A DNA stretch of 64,000 nt from the NCBI GenBank assembly GCA_027924645.1, contig BSBN01001225.1:15518001-15582000 (forward strand). The letters are read 5' to 3'. This document shows positions 1 to 10,855 of the stretch, piece by piece. The notes under the pieces are model-generated. The model had not been told where the DNA came from. It was given only the letters and a program-made list of their open reading frames with translations, and searched no databases. The stretch comes from Cunninghamia lanceolata. Its lineage: Eukaryota; Streptophyta; Pinopsida; Cupressales; Cupressaceae. The translations under genes were made by a program, and so were the position numbers. Every line of letters begins with the position of its first letter. The stretch's first letter is position 1.

Positions 1-192
1 TACTTATATTTACAGACTTAGATGTCTAACAAACGAAGTAAGACAGATGCTTTCAATGATGACACTAAACAATTGAGGAATATCTGGTTGTCAAAAATGG
101 TTGATGTTTGTTCAGTGTGTGTGATTGAATGGGAAAGGTGGAGCATAACCATGATGAAAACCCATTTCATATCTCTCCATCAACCGCAGGAA

Positions 193-256
193 TCAATCCT
201 GCATTATAGTAGCCACAGTAAAGCAGCCCAAAGATTTGAGGGATCCGCTGTAAACC
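193..256 (-). other. Possible degenerate third exon of the left EDS1-like gene
   Basis: If exon 2 (ending at 725) is joined to an acceptor ACGAG at 257, the frame continues as VYSGSLKSLGCFTVATIM and meets TGA at 195-193. This weakly resembles the strand-elbow-helix around the GHSxGG motif of lipase-like EDS1 proteins, with the His-Ser-x-Gly core altered or missing. The match is short and the splice signals are poor. Treat it as a hint that the gene is broken at the nucleophile elbow, not as an established exon. Confidence 0.25.
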
Positions 257-354
257 CTCGTTGACCAAACCAAAACAAAATATTGCTTGATATTCACTAA
301 GACATAAGAATATGGAACTTGAAATTTTCAGATATTGGAGGCACAACAACATGC

Positions 355-1065
355 TACTGAAATACAAGCATTTGGAAACAACAATATGGAGCTCCTGGAG
401 CATACAAATATTGTGGGCTCTTCTCACTAGGGTTTACACCTGGATACTCTGCATCATGATGCATGTCTCAACAGCCCAGTCGCAATGACATTTGACTCAC
501 TTCGCTTGCAATTGTATTTAAAAAGGGGAACTCTTTTTCTTTTATCTTTACCAACAAGTGCTTCTTCGTTAGGTGAAAGAAAATTTTAAGTTAATACATG
601 TGCTAAATGCCCCTATAAAATTACAAAACTTGTAAATGCATTAATTTTCTAGTTATAAAGACCTCAGTTTGTGGTTATGGGGGAATTGAATTTGGGGAAG
701 GCAATAACAGGGATCCCACATCACAGAGCAATGTTTTCATAAGCAGGAAAGGGCCTTTTTACCTTGGCTTTGAAATCTGAACTTTCCAGAATACGCAGGA
801 ATCGGCTGTAAGCTCCCTTGTGAACGAGGGCCGGCTTATCATCATTACCCTTGAAGCAGACAGAGAAGATTTTCTCATTCTGGATACTGTATTCTCCATA
901 TCTGCTGTCTGTGACAGTGAAATCTTCTGTAGAAATTGAGGGGAAGGTCACATATGCTACACCTTCATCTTCTTTCACAAGAAAATCTACATCATTTTTA
1001 GAAACATTATATATCTCCTCCCAAGCCTTGTGCAGGATCCCGCAGGAAGTAATCAAAGTTGCTAC
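355..1065. repeat. Segmental duplication, left copy
   Basis: This segment (coding part of exon 2 plus about 360 bp downstream) is similar along its length, same orientation, to 46480-47168. Shared landmarks include GCATCATGATGCATGTCT-like sequence near 460, TTACAAAACTTGTAA near 622 and GGGATCCCACATCACAGAGC near 711. The copied downstream flank shows that the duplication was of genomic DNA, not of a spliced transcript. Confidence 0.75.
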
Positions 1066-1545
1066 TTCCCGACCAACACTGAACCTATAACAATAATTCT
1101 TCAAATTAGCACCACGTGGGTATTATAAAAATCAATTCTTATCTCCTTAAAACCCCTTAAATCAAGAAAAGAAAGTTCAATATCTATTAAAAATAAATGC
1201 TTTGTGGTAAAACCCACTTATAAACAATAATTCTTCAAATTAGTACCACCTGGGTATTATAAAAATCAATTCTTGTCTCGTTGAAACCCTTAAATTAACA
1301 AAAGAAAGTCCAAAATCTATTCAAAATAAATGCTTTCTGGTAAAACCCACTTATATTTTCCAAAAGAAACTTCAGATTTCTACTGTCTTTTGAGCACCCA
1401 ATAACAGTTCTAATTGTTTTTCTACCAAGCTCGTCTCTAACTTCCATTACATCTAGCTCCATGAGGCCTACCAATCCCTTAACACTCAATTAATAACAAA
1501 AGCACATCATACTTACTGTGGTGTGGTCTGCCCTTCTAAATCCAT
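725..1545 (-). CDS. EDS1/PAD4-like gene, 5' exons (lipase-like domain N-terminus)
   Basis: EDS1, PAD4 and SAG101 are nucleocytoplasmic plant immunity regulators that form heterodimers and signal downstream of TIR-type NLR receptors; that is family knowledge. Seen here: a 29-bp first exon (1545-1517) opens with an ATG, codes MDLEGQTTP plus two bases, and ends at a good GTAAGT donor. Exon 2 starts after TTATAG at 1084 in the matching phase, giving QFSVGREVATLI and then a run with KAWEEI and EGVAYVTFPS, a pattern close to the PAD4/EDS1 N-terminus. Exon 2 reads open to YENIAL and may end at a weak donor (GTGATG) near 724. The GHSxGG nucleophile motif expected next is not found in clear form (see 193-256). 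Exon 2 contains no stop, but the gene may be a pseudogene; the rest would lie off the left edge. No ATG precedes exon 2 in its own frame, which supports the spliced start. Confidence 0.7.
1088..1350. repeat. Tandem duplication of about 125 bp in intron 1
   Basis: The stretch from about 1091 to 1215 (AATAATTCTTCAAATTAG...AACCCACTTATA) is repeated with few differences from about 1213 to 1345. The duplicated copy lies within the first intron of the EDS1-like gene, so it lengthens the intron without touching coding sequence. Confidence 0.7.
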
Positions 1546-1594
1546 AGTTTGAAAACTGCTGCTTGCTTTCTTTCTGAGCTCTTATCAGAAGTGG

Positions 1595-1602
1595 TATTTA
1601 TA
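1595..1602 (-). promoter_or_regulatory. TATA box of the left EDS1-like gene
   Basis: TATAAATA on the minus strand lies about 50 bp upstream of the ATG at 1545, a usual plant distance once a short leader is allowed. It supports 1545 as the true start of this gene. Confidence 0.5.
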
Positions 1603-2525
1603 AAGAGATAGGCTTTTGTTTTATAAATGATAATAATGGAAGATATCCTGGAAGGATGTGAGCAGCATCTAAGAAAGAAAGAAATTGGAAGAAAAGTCTC
1701 CCTGAGAAGGGAAGGGGAAATAACAGTGAAATGAGCAGCATCGAAGCATCAAGGGGGTAAGCAGGAAAGGAAGACAGAAGATGGTGATGTCATTGTCATG
1801 TCTCTCACTGTAGCGTATGATATGCAGATTTTGTCTATTTTCTATGGATTAAAAATGAAGTTTGAGGTTCCTGGAACCTCCCTGGAAGAGGCTGATTGGT
1901 TACTGTTACGCCATTGCCTTTGATAATTTATTTGTCCGTGCTATGGTTAGTATTTATAGGTTTACTTCTGCTCTTAATTAATTATCATTCATTGTAGCAG
2001 TGAAAATTAATTAATTAATAATTTTAATTTTTTTTTTCGGGGGGTGGGGGGGAACTCTCTTTGGTCTCTTCATCTTGTGGCCCTTAGCTCCTTTTTTCTA
2101 TTTAACTAGCAATTGGACTTATAGGTTCAATGGGCACGCCGATAGTTTTTTTATTATATTGAAATATAGTTAGATTTAGAATTTCTTGTGGCATTAATAT
2201 GATTTATTTGTTTTAATTTGTATAATCAATAATATTATTTCATTAATATTTAAAATATCAATTATATAAATAATATATATACAACAAAAGAATTTTTTAT
2301 TAATATATATAAATACAAGAATGTGAGAATTAAATTTCTAAATTTTATATACAAAATATCAAATGGTTTGATTTTTGTTTAATATTTAATTATCTAATAA
2401 CATTTAAGGGATGGACATAGGATTTCACGAAACTATATATATATATACAATTTTAAATACCAGTAACCTTGGTGGCTGCCACTATAACCAACGGACTTAA
2501 GCACCAAACCATGCCCTAAATGGCA

Positions 2526-2634
2526 AAACAAAAGATTTTTAAATATATATTTAGTAGTTTGTTTTTTGGGGATTTTTGGCAAAACAAAAGATTTTTAAAT
2601 ATATATTTAGTAGTTTGTTTTTTTGGGATTTTCT
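2526..2634. repeat. Direct tandem duplication, about 55-bp unit
   Basis: GGCAAAACAAAAGATTTTT followed by AAATATATATTTAGTAG and GTTTGTTTTTTGGG occurs twice head to tail, almost identical. It is a simple recent local duplication. Confidence 0.8.
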
Positions 2635-3339
2635 ATAGACATTTTTTTGAGATGGTCCTCTTCTTGTTTTGACCTATACCAATAGTCTTGGGCAAGTAAA
2701 AGCTTCTCCAAGATCTCTTCACGAAAGTTTGTGAATCTATTATGCATGTTAGTGCAGTTAGATGCGGATTGTTAATTATGTTTTTGATCCTCCATTGGTA
2801 TGCTTGCGCTGGTTCAGTGGGTTGTTTGTTGGACATTGCTTATTTATTATATACAATATTTTATATAATATAAATTGTTATATATTTCTAATATAATATT
2901 ATATTGGAAAATTATATTTAAATAAAAATTTATATATTTAATATTTATATGTATTTGTTATTTATTTATATCTTTATTTTATATAATGAAACTATTTCAT
3001 AATTAGTTATTTATAAATAATTAAATTATTGCCAGAAAGTTGGGGGTTTTTCTGATAATATATTAAATATATTTTTCAAAATATAACATAAATTTTATAT
3101 ACAATTATTTATATTAATTTTATATACTATTGATATTATAACAACTATATCAAATTAAATTTACACTTAAAAATATATTATTAAATAAATTATATATTCA
3201 ATTTAAAATTTCTAATAATCAACAAAGCCAAATTTGATCTGTATGTCTTTATGTCTTATAACTACAATTTTATTAATTTCAATTTTCCAAAGACTCCATT
3301 TTTGTTCAAAATTCAATACTTAAACATAAACTATTTAGC

Positions 3340-3835
3340 TAGCATAAAGTAGTCCACAATATAGATATGTGTGGAACAATATGTATGCCTGTGTAATAAA
3401 CATAAACTCTCAAACTTCTAACTTGAAAAATTACACCAATGTGATAAATATAAATTCTCAATTTGGTAAATTTTAATTTTAATTTAAGAATTATTTTATT
3501 TTATTAAATCTTTAAATGAAGTGTGTAGCATACATAAAGTAGTGCACAACATATATATGTCTCACAGAATATGTATGCATGTGTAATAAACATAAACTCT
3601 ATAAACTCTCAATTTTTAGAAACATCTTCAAAATTATAAGTGAGAATAATAATAAAGACACTTGTTCAAAGAACCTCTACATGAATGCAAGAACCTCTAT
3701 GTGAATACTCTCAATAAACTCTATAAACTATCAATTTTTAGAAGCATCTTCAAGATTATAAGTGAGAACAATAATAAACACGTGTTGAAAGACCCTGTAC
3801 ATCAATGCAAGAACATGTGGCTTTAAAAACTTGTA
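3340..3835. repeat. Interleaved local duplications
   Basis: A segment around 3340-3410 (AGCATAAAGTAGTCCACAA to TAAACATAAACTCT) recurs at 3528-3600. A second one around 3605-3700 (CTCAATTTTTAGAA to ATGAATGCAAG) recurs at 3727-3815. Both are diverged direct repeats with no coding content. Confidence 0.65.
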
Positions 3836-4380
3836 CACCAATAATTATCTTATTATTACCCTAAAATTTAAAAATATTATTTAAACATTACTAAAACTTC
3901 AAAAAATATTTTTGATTAATCTAAATAATTTATGATAATTTAAAATTGAAGGGAAAAAACCTCACAAGATATTTAACAAGGCTTTACCTAAGTCCTCCCA
4001 AATTTCATAGCTGAAACCAAACAACACTTTTATAAGCTGCAACAAAGAAACATCACACTAACACAACTACTTACAAAAAATAAAAACCCTATAATTAAAC
4101 TACCAAATTTCTAATACAATTAATTACCATGGCAATTCACACCCACTCAAATCCCCCAAACACATGGAAATATTTTGGGAATTGAAATATGAAGCATCTA
4201 ACAACATTTATTAAAACAAACATAGAAATATTTTAGGAATTGAAATATAGAGATCGTCTAACAACATTTATTAAGAACAAAACCCTAAAGTATCATGAAA
4301 ATTGTGCCCTAATGCTAATTTGGTGCACCGTTCTTCCATTTCCTCTATATTGGTTAATAAATAATTAAAAAAAAGTTGTT

Positions 4381-4421
4381 GGGTAAGTGCAGGAAGATGG
4401 GGGGCCAAAAAGGGGTCTTAA
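4381..4421 (+). repeat. Left terminal inverted repeat
   Basis: The 31-bp core is 4381-4411, starting GGGTAAGTGCAGGAAG and running through a G-run into GGCCAAAAA. GTGGCCA after a short indel extends the similarity. Its partner is the complement of 26991-26952. Confidence 0.75.
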
Positions 4422-4589
4422 GTGGCCACTTTTTTTCTGAAATCAGGAAATACTGGCCTTGGATGAGAAATTGAGCATAGTTACACTCAAAATTTGGAGA
4501 TGCAACCAAAACAATGTTCGTAGTGCTCTGAGTCTACTTTCTAAAATACTATTTTGTTTTGAAAATGGCATAGATTAAGGGGTTCAAAA

Positions 4590-4658
4590 GAGGGAGCCAC
4601 AGAAATTGGTGTTGTTTCTATCAAAAAAACATAACATAGCATGTTTTGTGGCTCCCTC
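4590..4658. repeat. Subterminal inverted repeat (hairpin)
   Basis: GAGGGAGCCACA at 4590-4601 is matched by its complement TGTGGCTCCCTC at 4647-4658, separated by 45 bp. It lies about 200 bp inside the left end of the large element. Subterminal inverted motifs are common transposase-binding sites in DNA transposons; that role is inferred here. Confidence 0.55.
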
Positions 4659-5229
4659 AAAAGGTCAACTTTTTTTTTGGTATTTTTAAAATCGCTTTAG
4701 TGAGACATTAGCTAATAGCATGTAGTTTATGCCTGATTTTTTTGATAATTTTTTGATGAATATTTAATTTTTTACTAATTTTCAAAGTGGACACATCCTA
4801 AAACATAGAATTTTGGCCGTACTACCCCTATAAATTTTAAAAACTAATTGAAAATTATTTTTTTATTTTTTTAATATTTGTAGAATGGAGTCTAGTTTCT
4901 AAATATGTAATTTTTTTGAAATTTGAATGAATAGTTAATTTACAATGAAAAAAAGACCAAACAGTGGTTTTTGCCTAAAAACGGACACACAAACAAAAGA
5001 AATTAAAGATGAAAAGCTTAACATTGTTAAAATGTGAAAAAAATCACATCGTCAAATAGCTAAGAGAAAGACTAACATTACCCAAGTGTTTGATTTGTTC
5101 GACCTTGAAACACGTGCAAATCTGAGGGTTAGCACGAACGAAATTATGTGAAATTTTGAAGAATATGGAAAAACACGTCTGTGACTGTTCATAAGGCACT
5201 CTAAGCCTTTGGGTTGGAAATCCAAAGCA

Positions 5230-5254
5230 AATCCCAAGCCCAAGGCTTGGGATT
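5230..5254. repeat. 11-bp stem, 3-base loop hairpin
   Basis: AATCCCAAGCC, loop CAA, then GGCTTGGGATT: a perfect 11-bp stem. It lies in the left subterminal part of the large element; no function is evident. Confidence 0.6.
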
Positions 5255-5319
5255 CCCAAAGCAAGACATAACGCACTTTGCATTTTTCCTTTCCCGCAAG
5301 TCTGTTTGTCATGTTTGAC

Positions 5320-5354
5320 ATAACGCGAGCGCGTTATAACACACTCGCGTTATG
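5320..5354. promoter_or_regulatory. CpG-rich inverted motif, left subterminal copy
   Basis: ATAACGCG-AG-CGCGTTAT (5320-5337) is a near-palindrome with 8-bp arms, followed by a further half-site ACTCGCGTTATG to 5354. CpG is scarce in the surrounding DNA, so the motif stands out. Related copies occur at 10992-11048 and 26906-26933 in the same element, suggesting a binding site for an element-encoded protein or a promoter element. Confidence 0.5.
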
Positions 5355-5385
5355 TTCCCCTTAAATTTTTTTACGTTCAAGGCTA

Positions 5386-5846
5386 TTAATCATGAGGGTT
5401 AAGGGATAAGGGATAGGGTTGGAGGGTTTAAGGATTAGCGTTTAGCGTTTAAGGTATAGTATCGAGCCCGTTGAGGGTCTAGGAATAGGGATAGCGTTTA
5501 GGGTTTAGGGATGAGGGATTAGAGTTGAGGGATGACAGATTAGGGTTGAGGGTTTAGGGTTTAGGGTTTAGGGATAGGGTTGAGGGTTGAGGGATCAGAG
5601 TTAAGGGTTGAGGGATTAGGGTTTGACATTGAGGGTTGAGGTTCAAGGGTCAAGGGTTTAGGGATAGGGTTGAGGGTCGAGGGATTAGGGTTAAAGTAGA
5701 GTGTGGAGGATGTAAGGATTAGGGATAGGGTTGGAGGGTTTAGGGATAAGGGATTAGGGTTTAAGGTATAGTATCGAGTCTATTGAGGGTTTAGGAATAG
5801 GGATAACATTTAGGGTTTAGGGATGAGGGATTAGAGTTGAGGGATG
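5386..5846. repeat. Degenerate telomere-like repeat array, left part
   Basis: The stretch is built of 6-8 base units such as GGGTTTA, GGGATTA, GGGTTGA and GGGATGA, variants of the plant telomere heptamer TTTAGGG. It contains longer shared strings (for example AAGGTATAGTATCGAG) that recur in the right part at 8513-10855. The array is continuous with that part but split by a solo LTR inserted at 5847. Confidence 0.85.
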
Positions 5847-8512
5847 TGTTAGTGCCTGAATTGACTGGTAGTTTTTTGAGCAATTTTCATGCAGGCACTC
5901 TCCCTAAGTATCCAAAAAAAATGTTCTAAGTGTTGGACCTCCTCAGTATTTTTCAGCTGCAGCATCATTTTTTCTTTGAGGAGGAGGTCATCATCATCAT
6001 CTTGTCTTCGATGATGGTCTGCATCATCGTGTTCTCCATCAACCAGTTTCTCATCGTCATCATCATATTTTATTATCGGGTGATGTTTGGATATCATCCT
6101 GATCCTGCTGATGAGCTACAGTGCGCCCTGATTTGCTTGCGGGGGTGATTTTTCAAGTATCCGGTGATCTTCCATTTATCACCTTGCCCAAACATGATGA
6201 TGATGTTGCCCCGATATTCTGAAGGGGTTATTCTTTGAGTTGTTCGACCTGACTTGTTCTTTCTTAAGGGTCGTCATCATCATCATCATATTTCCAGTTA
6301 TCACCGTGTTGCTTGCGGGGGTCATCATATTTTCTGCCTTCATGATATTTCGCCGAGGTGATATTCTTTATCATCGGGTGATCTTGGTTATGATCATCCT
6401 GATGATGTTGTTGAAGAGTTCTAAGTATGACCCGATATTCACCGGGGTCATCATATTTGAACGTCAGGATGATCTTAGTCAATATCATCCTGATGATGTT
6501 GTATCACTTCATGTTCGTTGTTTTGTCATCCTGATGATGCTGACGTCATTCTTATGATCAGGGTGATATCCGGTTTTCTGCTTGTCTGCATCATGATATT
6601 TCCGAAGGGAGATATCCGCCTGTCGGCTTCGTGCATTATCAAGTGGGGGGTGATCTTTTCAAGCATCATCATATTCATCTATCGCCCCGATCTTATAGAG
6701 GAGCTACAGTGCAGCATGATATTTGTACATCAGGATGATATTTCCAAATATCCGGTTATCTTCTGAATATCATCCTGATGTTGATATGATGATGACATCA
6801 TCAAGGTCCGGGGGGGTCATATTTCTAACACTGATCATCTTGTGGAGATCCCCCGATATTTGTAAACATGATGATGACGTCATCCGGATATGAGGAGGTG
6901 CGCAGTAGGCAGATATGATGATGACGTCAGCAGGATATGATGATGATGTCATCAGGATGTTCATCGGCCAGACTTTTGGTATAGGCTCAGCAGGAGGATG
7001 TTCCTCCGATGGATCAGGTTGTGCGGATGAAGGCGTTTATCATGCAGGTGATATTGCGAGGATGATGCTGACGTCAGGGTGATTTTTCGAGCAACAGGAT
7101 ATCATGATGCTGAAGGATGATGATGAAGTCTTATACTAGTGTCGTCAGGAGCAAAAGCACTGACATCATATATGCTCATGACCTAGTATATAAAGTGTTA
7201 AAGAGGTCACCGCGGGGTGCATGTGGGATAATTGATATCCTGCGTATTCAAAGTATCATGATGATGAATCTCGGCGGGAAATGGTTGCGATCGACTGTTA
7301 GATGTTTTTCCCAAGGCCGCGGGTTGGTGTGCCTTTAATGGTGATTGTTGCAGAGGTATGGACGATGGCGTGGACGGATCTGGTACCCGATTGAAGGTGT
7401 ACATCAGCGGACAGTGGCGCAGGGCTCGAGAAATCTTCCTGTCTCCTCCCCTACCTGCTGCATTCATGTTTGGGCGCCAATCTGGTAATGCGTTGAGCGC
7501 CATTTCGCTGATACTGTGTATCTGGCAGGATTTTTGGTCAACCATGTAATTAATTGCTGAGCACCTACCTGGCTGTTATAAGCAGGTTGTGTTGCTCATT
7601 TGTTGGTTGTTGAAAGTTGATGATTTTGGCTCTGTAATGCATAACAAGCTGATCTGGTTGCTCTGTACAGCTTACCTGTGAGTTTATGTATCTCTTGTTG
7701 TATGTTTTTGGCATGAACCCACTGATTTCATGATTAACTCATATGAGAAATGCTATTTGGCATGTGTTGTGTTAATTCTGTCTCCAGTATTGCATGTATT
7801 CTTCTTCTGAATCTGGATGTTTGGTAATGTTTAGATTCTAGATCATAGAATTCCTATGTTGAATGTCTGATCTTTTAACTTCTACTCAAGGGGTAGATTA
7901 AACTGTTTTCAGGTTGAACATTGGGAAGGGTATACTGCAGTAGGGATACCATAAGTAGAGATAACTCAACACTCTGTATTGGGAGATACCTGTAAGGCAG
8001 GTGTCACATATATCCCCTTGAAATCTAGTTTTAGCTGTTCATGCTGATCATTCACAGGTGTATGTCTACTGACTCCAGGCCCTGGATAGGCACCAATCAT
8101 GCTTTGTTTTGTGTTATAACCATATCCAGCTTTGCATCCACACTTAAACTCCAAATCAAAATCTAAAGCCAACATTAGGACATTAGAGTTAGTTTTAGGA
8201 ACCTCAGTCCTCTGTCTACAACTGCAAATAGGCCCAAAGCTAGCCCCTTTGCCCTTATCTTTCAGTTTTGGTCTACTTACAGGAGGACTCATCTGCTTTC
8301 TGTCAACATCCCAGCCTTGCATGCATATCCTCATGGATGTTGAGTAGGGAATACCCCCCTAGGTCTTGCAGAGCCTGAAGAAGAAGAGGAGATAAAATAT
8401 AGAGTCTATCTCCTATACTGTTGACCCCCTGGCCCAGAGATCCTGTTGATCACTGATGGCTACCTTGTAGGGAAATCTGGGAATAAGCATCCAGTCTGGG
8501 AAAAAGTCAACA
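5847..8512 (+). mobile_element. Solo LTR, family 1 (2,666 bp), inserted in the telomere-like array
   Basis: The element starts TGTTAGTGCC and ends GTCAACA, and is flanked by a perfect 5-bp duplication GGATG (5842-5846 and 8513-8517), as left by LTR retrotransposon integration. No second LTR or internal coding region is present, so the simplest reading is a solo LTR formed by recombination. It is related end to end, in reverse orientation, to 18446-20877: both begin TGTTRGTGCCTGAATTGAC and share a region around the TATA box and GGCGGGAA. The upstream third (about 5980-7140) is dominated by ATGATG/CATCAT motifs. ORFs inside it are shadows of repeat sequence. Confidence 0.7.
7187..7194 (+). promoter_or_regulatory. 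TATA box of solo LTR 1
   Basis: TATATAAA lies about half way along the LTR. It is followed by GGTCACCGCGGGGTGCATGTG, a region conserved in the sister LTR at 18446-20877. This is the expected U3/R position and supports the plus orientation. Confidence 0.5.
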
Positions 8513-10855
8513 GGATGATGGATTAGGGTTGAGGGTTGAGGGATTAGGGTTTAGGGATAAGGTTTAGGGTTGAGGGTTGAGGGATTAGGGTTTAAGGTAT
8601 AGTGTTGAGGGTTTAGGGTTTAAGATTAGGGTTTAGGGTTGACGGATTAGCATTTAATGTCGAGGTTAGGGTTAGAGTGTCAAGGGTAGAGGGATTAGGG
8701 ATAGGGTTTAGGGTTGAAGGTTTAAGGATTGAGGGTTGAGGCTTTAGGGATGAGGGTTTAAGGCTTAAGATATAGTGTCAAGTGTTGAGGGTGTAGGGAT
8801 AGGGTTTAAGTTTTAAGGGTTAAGGGTTGAGGGATAGGGATTAGGGTTTAAGGTATAGTGTTGAGGGTTGATGGTTTAGGGATAGGGTTTAGGTTTGAGG
8901 GATTAGGGTTTAGGGTTGATGAATTAGGGTTTAATGTTGAGAGTTGAGGGTTGAGGTTGAGGGATAGGGTTAATGGTCAAGGGATTAGGGTTAAATAAGA
9001 GTGTCGAGGGTAGAGGGATTAGGGTCTAAGGTATAGTATCGAGCCTGTTGAGGGTCTAGGAATAGGGATAGCGTTTAGGGTTTAGGGATGAGGGATTAGA
9101 GTTGAGGGATGACGGATGACGGATTAGGGTTGAGGGTTGAGGTATTAGGGTTTAGGGACAAGGTTTAGGGTTAGGGTTGAGGGATTAGGGTTTAAGGTAT
9201 AGTGTTGAGGGTTTAGGGATAGGGTTTAGGGTTGAGGGATTAGAGTGAAGGGTTGAGGGATTAGAATTTGATGTTGAGGGTTGAGGGTTGAGGGTTTAGG
9301 GATAGGGTGGAGGGTCGAGGGATCAAAGTTAAGGGTTGAGGGATTAGGGTTTGACGTTGAGGGTTGAGGGTTGAGGTTCGAGGGTCAAGGGTTTAGGGAT
9401 AGGGTTGAGGGTCAAGGAATTAGGGTTAAAGTAGAGTGTGGAGGGTTTAAGGATTAGGGATAGGGTTGGAGGGATTAGGGATAAGGGATTAGGGTTTAAG
9501 GTATAGTATCGAGTCTGTTGAGGGTGTAGGAATAGGGATAGCATTTACGGTTTAGGGATGAGGGATTAGAGTTGAGGGATGACGGATTAGGGTTGAGAGT
9601 TGAGGGATTAGGGTTTAGGGATAGGGTTTAGGGTTGAGGGATTAGAGTAAAGGGTTGAGGGATTAGGATTTGACGTTGAGGGTTGAGGGTTTAGAGTTTA
9701 GAGTTTAGGGTTAGGGTTGAGAGATGAGGGATCAGAGTTAAGGGTTGAGGGATTAGGGTTTGACGTCGAGGGTTGAGGGTTGAGGTTCGAGGGTCAAGGG
9801 TTTAGGGATAGGGTTGAGGTTCAAGGGATTAAGGTTAGAGTAGAGTGTGGAGGGTGTAAGGATTAGGGATAGGGTTGGAGGGTTTAGGGATAAGGGATTA
9901 GGGTTTAAGGTATAGTATCGAGTCTGTTGAGGGTTTAGGAATAAGGATAGCATTTAGGGTTTAGGGATGAGGGATTAGAGTTGAGGGATGATGGATTAGG
10001 GTTGAGGGATTAGGGTTTAGGGATAAGGTTTAGGGTTGAGGGTTGAGGGATTAGGGTTTAAGGTATAGTGTTGAGGGTTGAGGGTTTAGGATTAGGGTTC
10101 AGGGTTGACAGATTAGCATTTAATGTCAAGGTTAGGGTTAGAGTGTCGAGGGTAGAGGGATTAGGGATAGGGTTTAGGGTTGAAGGTTTAAGGATTGAGG
10201 GTTGAGGCTTTAGGGATGAGGGTTTAAGGCTTAAGATATAGTGTCAAGTGTTGAGGGTGTAGGGATAGGGTTTAAGTTTTAAGGGTTAAGGGTTGAGGGA
10301 TAGGGATTAGGGTTTAAGGTATAGTGTTGAGGGTTGATGGTTTAGGTATAGGGTTTAGGTTTGAGGGATTAGGGTTTAGGGTTGATGAATTAGGGTTTAA
10401 TGTTGAGAGTTGAGGGTTGAGGGTTAAGGGTTGAGGTTGAGGGATAGGGTTAATGGTCAAGGGATTAGGGTTAAATAAGAGTGTTGAGGGTAGAGGGATT
10501 AGGGTTTAAGGTATAGTATCAAGCCTATTGAGGGTCTAGGAATAGGGATAGTGTTTAGGGTTTAGGGATGAGGGATTAGAGTTGAGGGATGACAGATGAT
10601 GGATTAGGGTTGAGGGTTGAGGGATTAGGGTTTATGGACAAGGTTTAGGGTTAGGGTTGAGGGATTAGGGTTTAAGGTATAGCGTTGAGAGTTTAGGGAT
10701 AGGGTTTAGGGTTGAGGGATTAGAGTGAAGGGTTGAGGGATTAGGATTTGACGTTGAGGGTTGAGGGTTTAGGGTTAGGGTTGAGGGTTGAGGGATCAGA
10801 GTTAAGGGTTGAGGGATTAGGGTTTGACATTGAGGGTTGAGGGTTGAGGGCATTT
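8513..10855. repeat. Degenerate telomere-like repeat array, main part, with higher-order structure
   Basis: About 2.3 kb of TTTAGGG-derived units (GGGTTTA, GGGATTA, GGGTTGA) with few exact telomere heptamers in succession. Above the short units there is a longer period: about 8520-9385 recurs at about 9990-10855 (offset near 1.47 kb). A roughly 409-bp block around 9344-9752 recurs from 9753. Minus-strand ORFs rich in TLNP here are translations of the repeat, not genes. The array is far from any chromosome end in this window and lies inside the TIR-bounded element. Confidence 0.85.

Larger units (their letters stand above)
1620..4376. other. AT-rich intergenic DNA, no gene seen
   Basis: The stretch is very AT-rich from about 2130 onward and holds no convincing ORF. 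It contains short local duplications (listed separately) and, at its right edge, the insertion point of the large TIR-bounded element. Two similar copies of a roughly 65-bp segment ending in ATCTAACAACATTTATTAA occur at about 4160-4280. Confidence 0.6.

Noticed and set aside
2460..2520. A minus-strand SINE head (GCCACCAAGGTTACTGG)
   Set aside because: The A-box-like part is weak and the B-box lacks the GGTTCRA core; there is no tail or duplication.
5044..5321. A third gene of the large element starting at the left CpG hairpin
   Set aside because: The ORF (89 residues) starts inside the motif but has no recognisable domain, splice structure or match to the other two genes; chance is as likely.
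7966..8334. A 122-residue ORF inside solo LTR 1 as a gene
   Set aside because: It is not open in the sister LTR at 18446-20877 and has no known domain.
9344..10853. Minus-strand ORFs rich in Thr-Leu-Asn-Pro repeats
   Set aside because: They are translations of the 7-base repeat and recur with the 409-bp and 1.47-kb periods; no codon-level constraint is visible.
8513..10855. A true chromosome end, given TTTAGGG-like repeats
   Set aside because: Units are heavily degenerate, the array is bounded by other sequence on both sides and lies within a mobile element, so it is interstitial telomere-like repeat.
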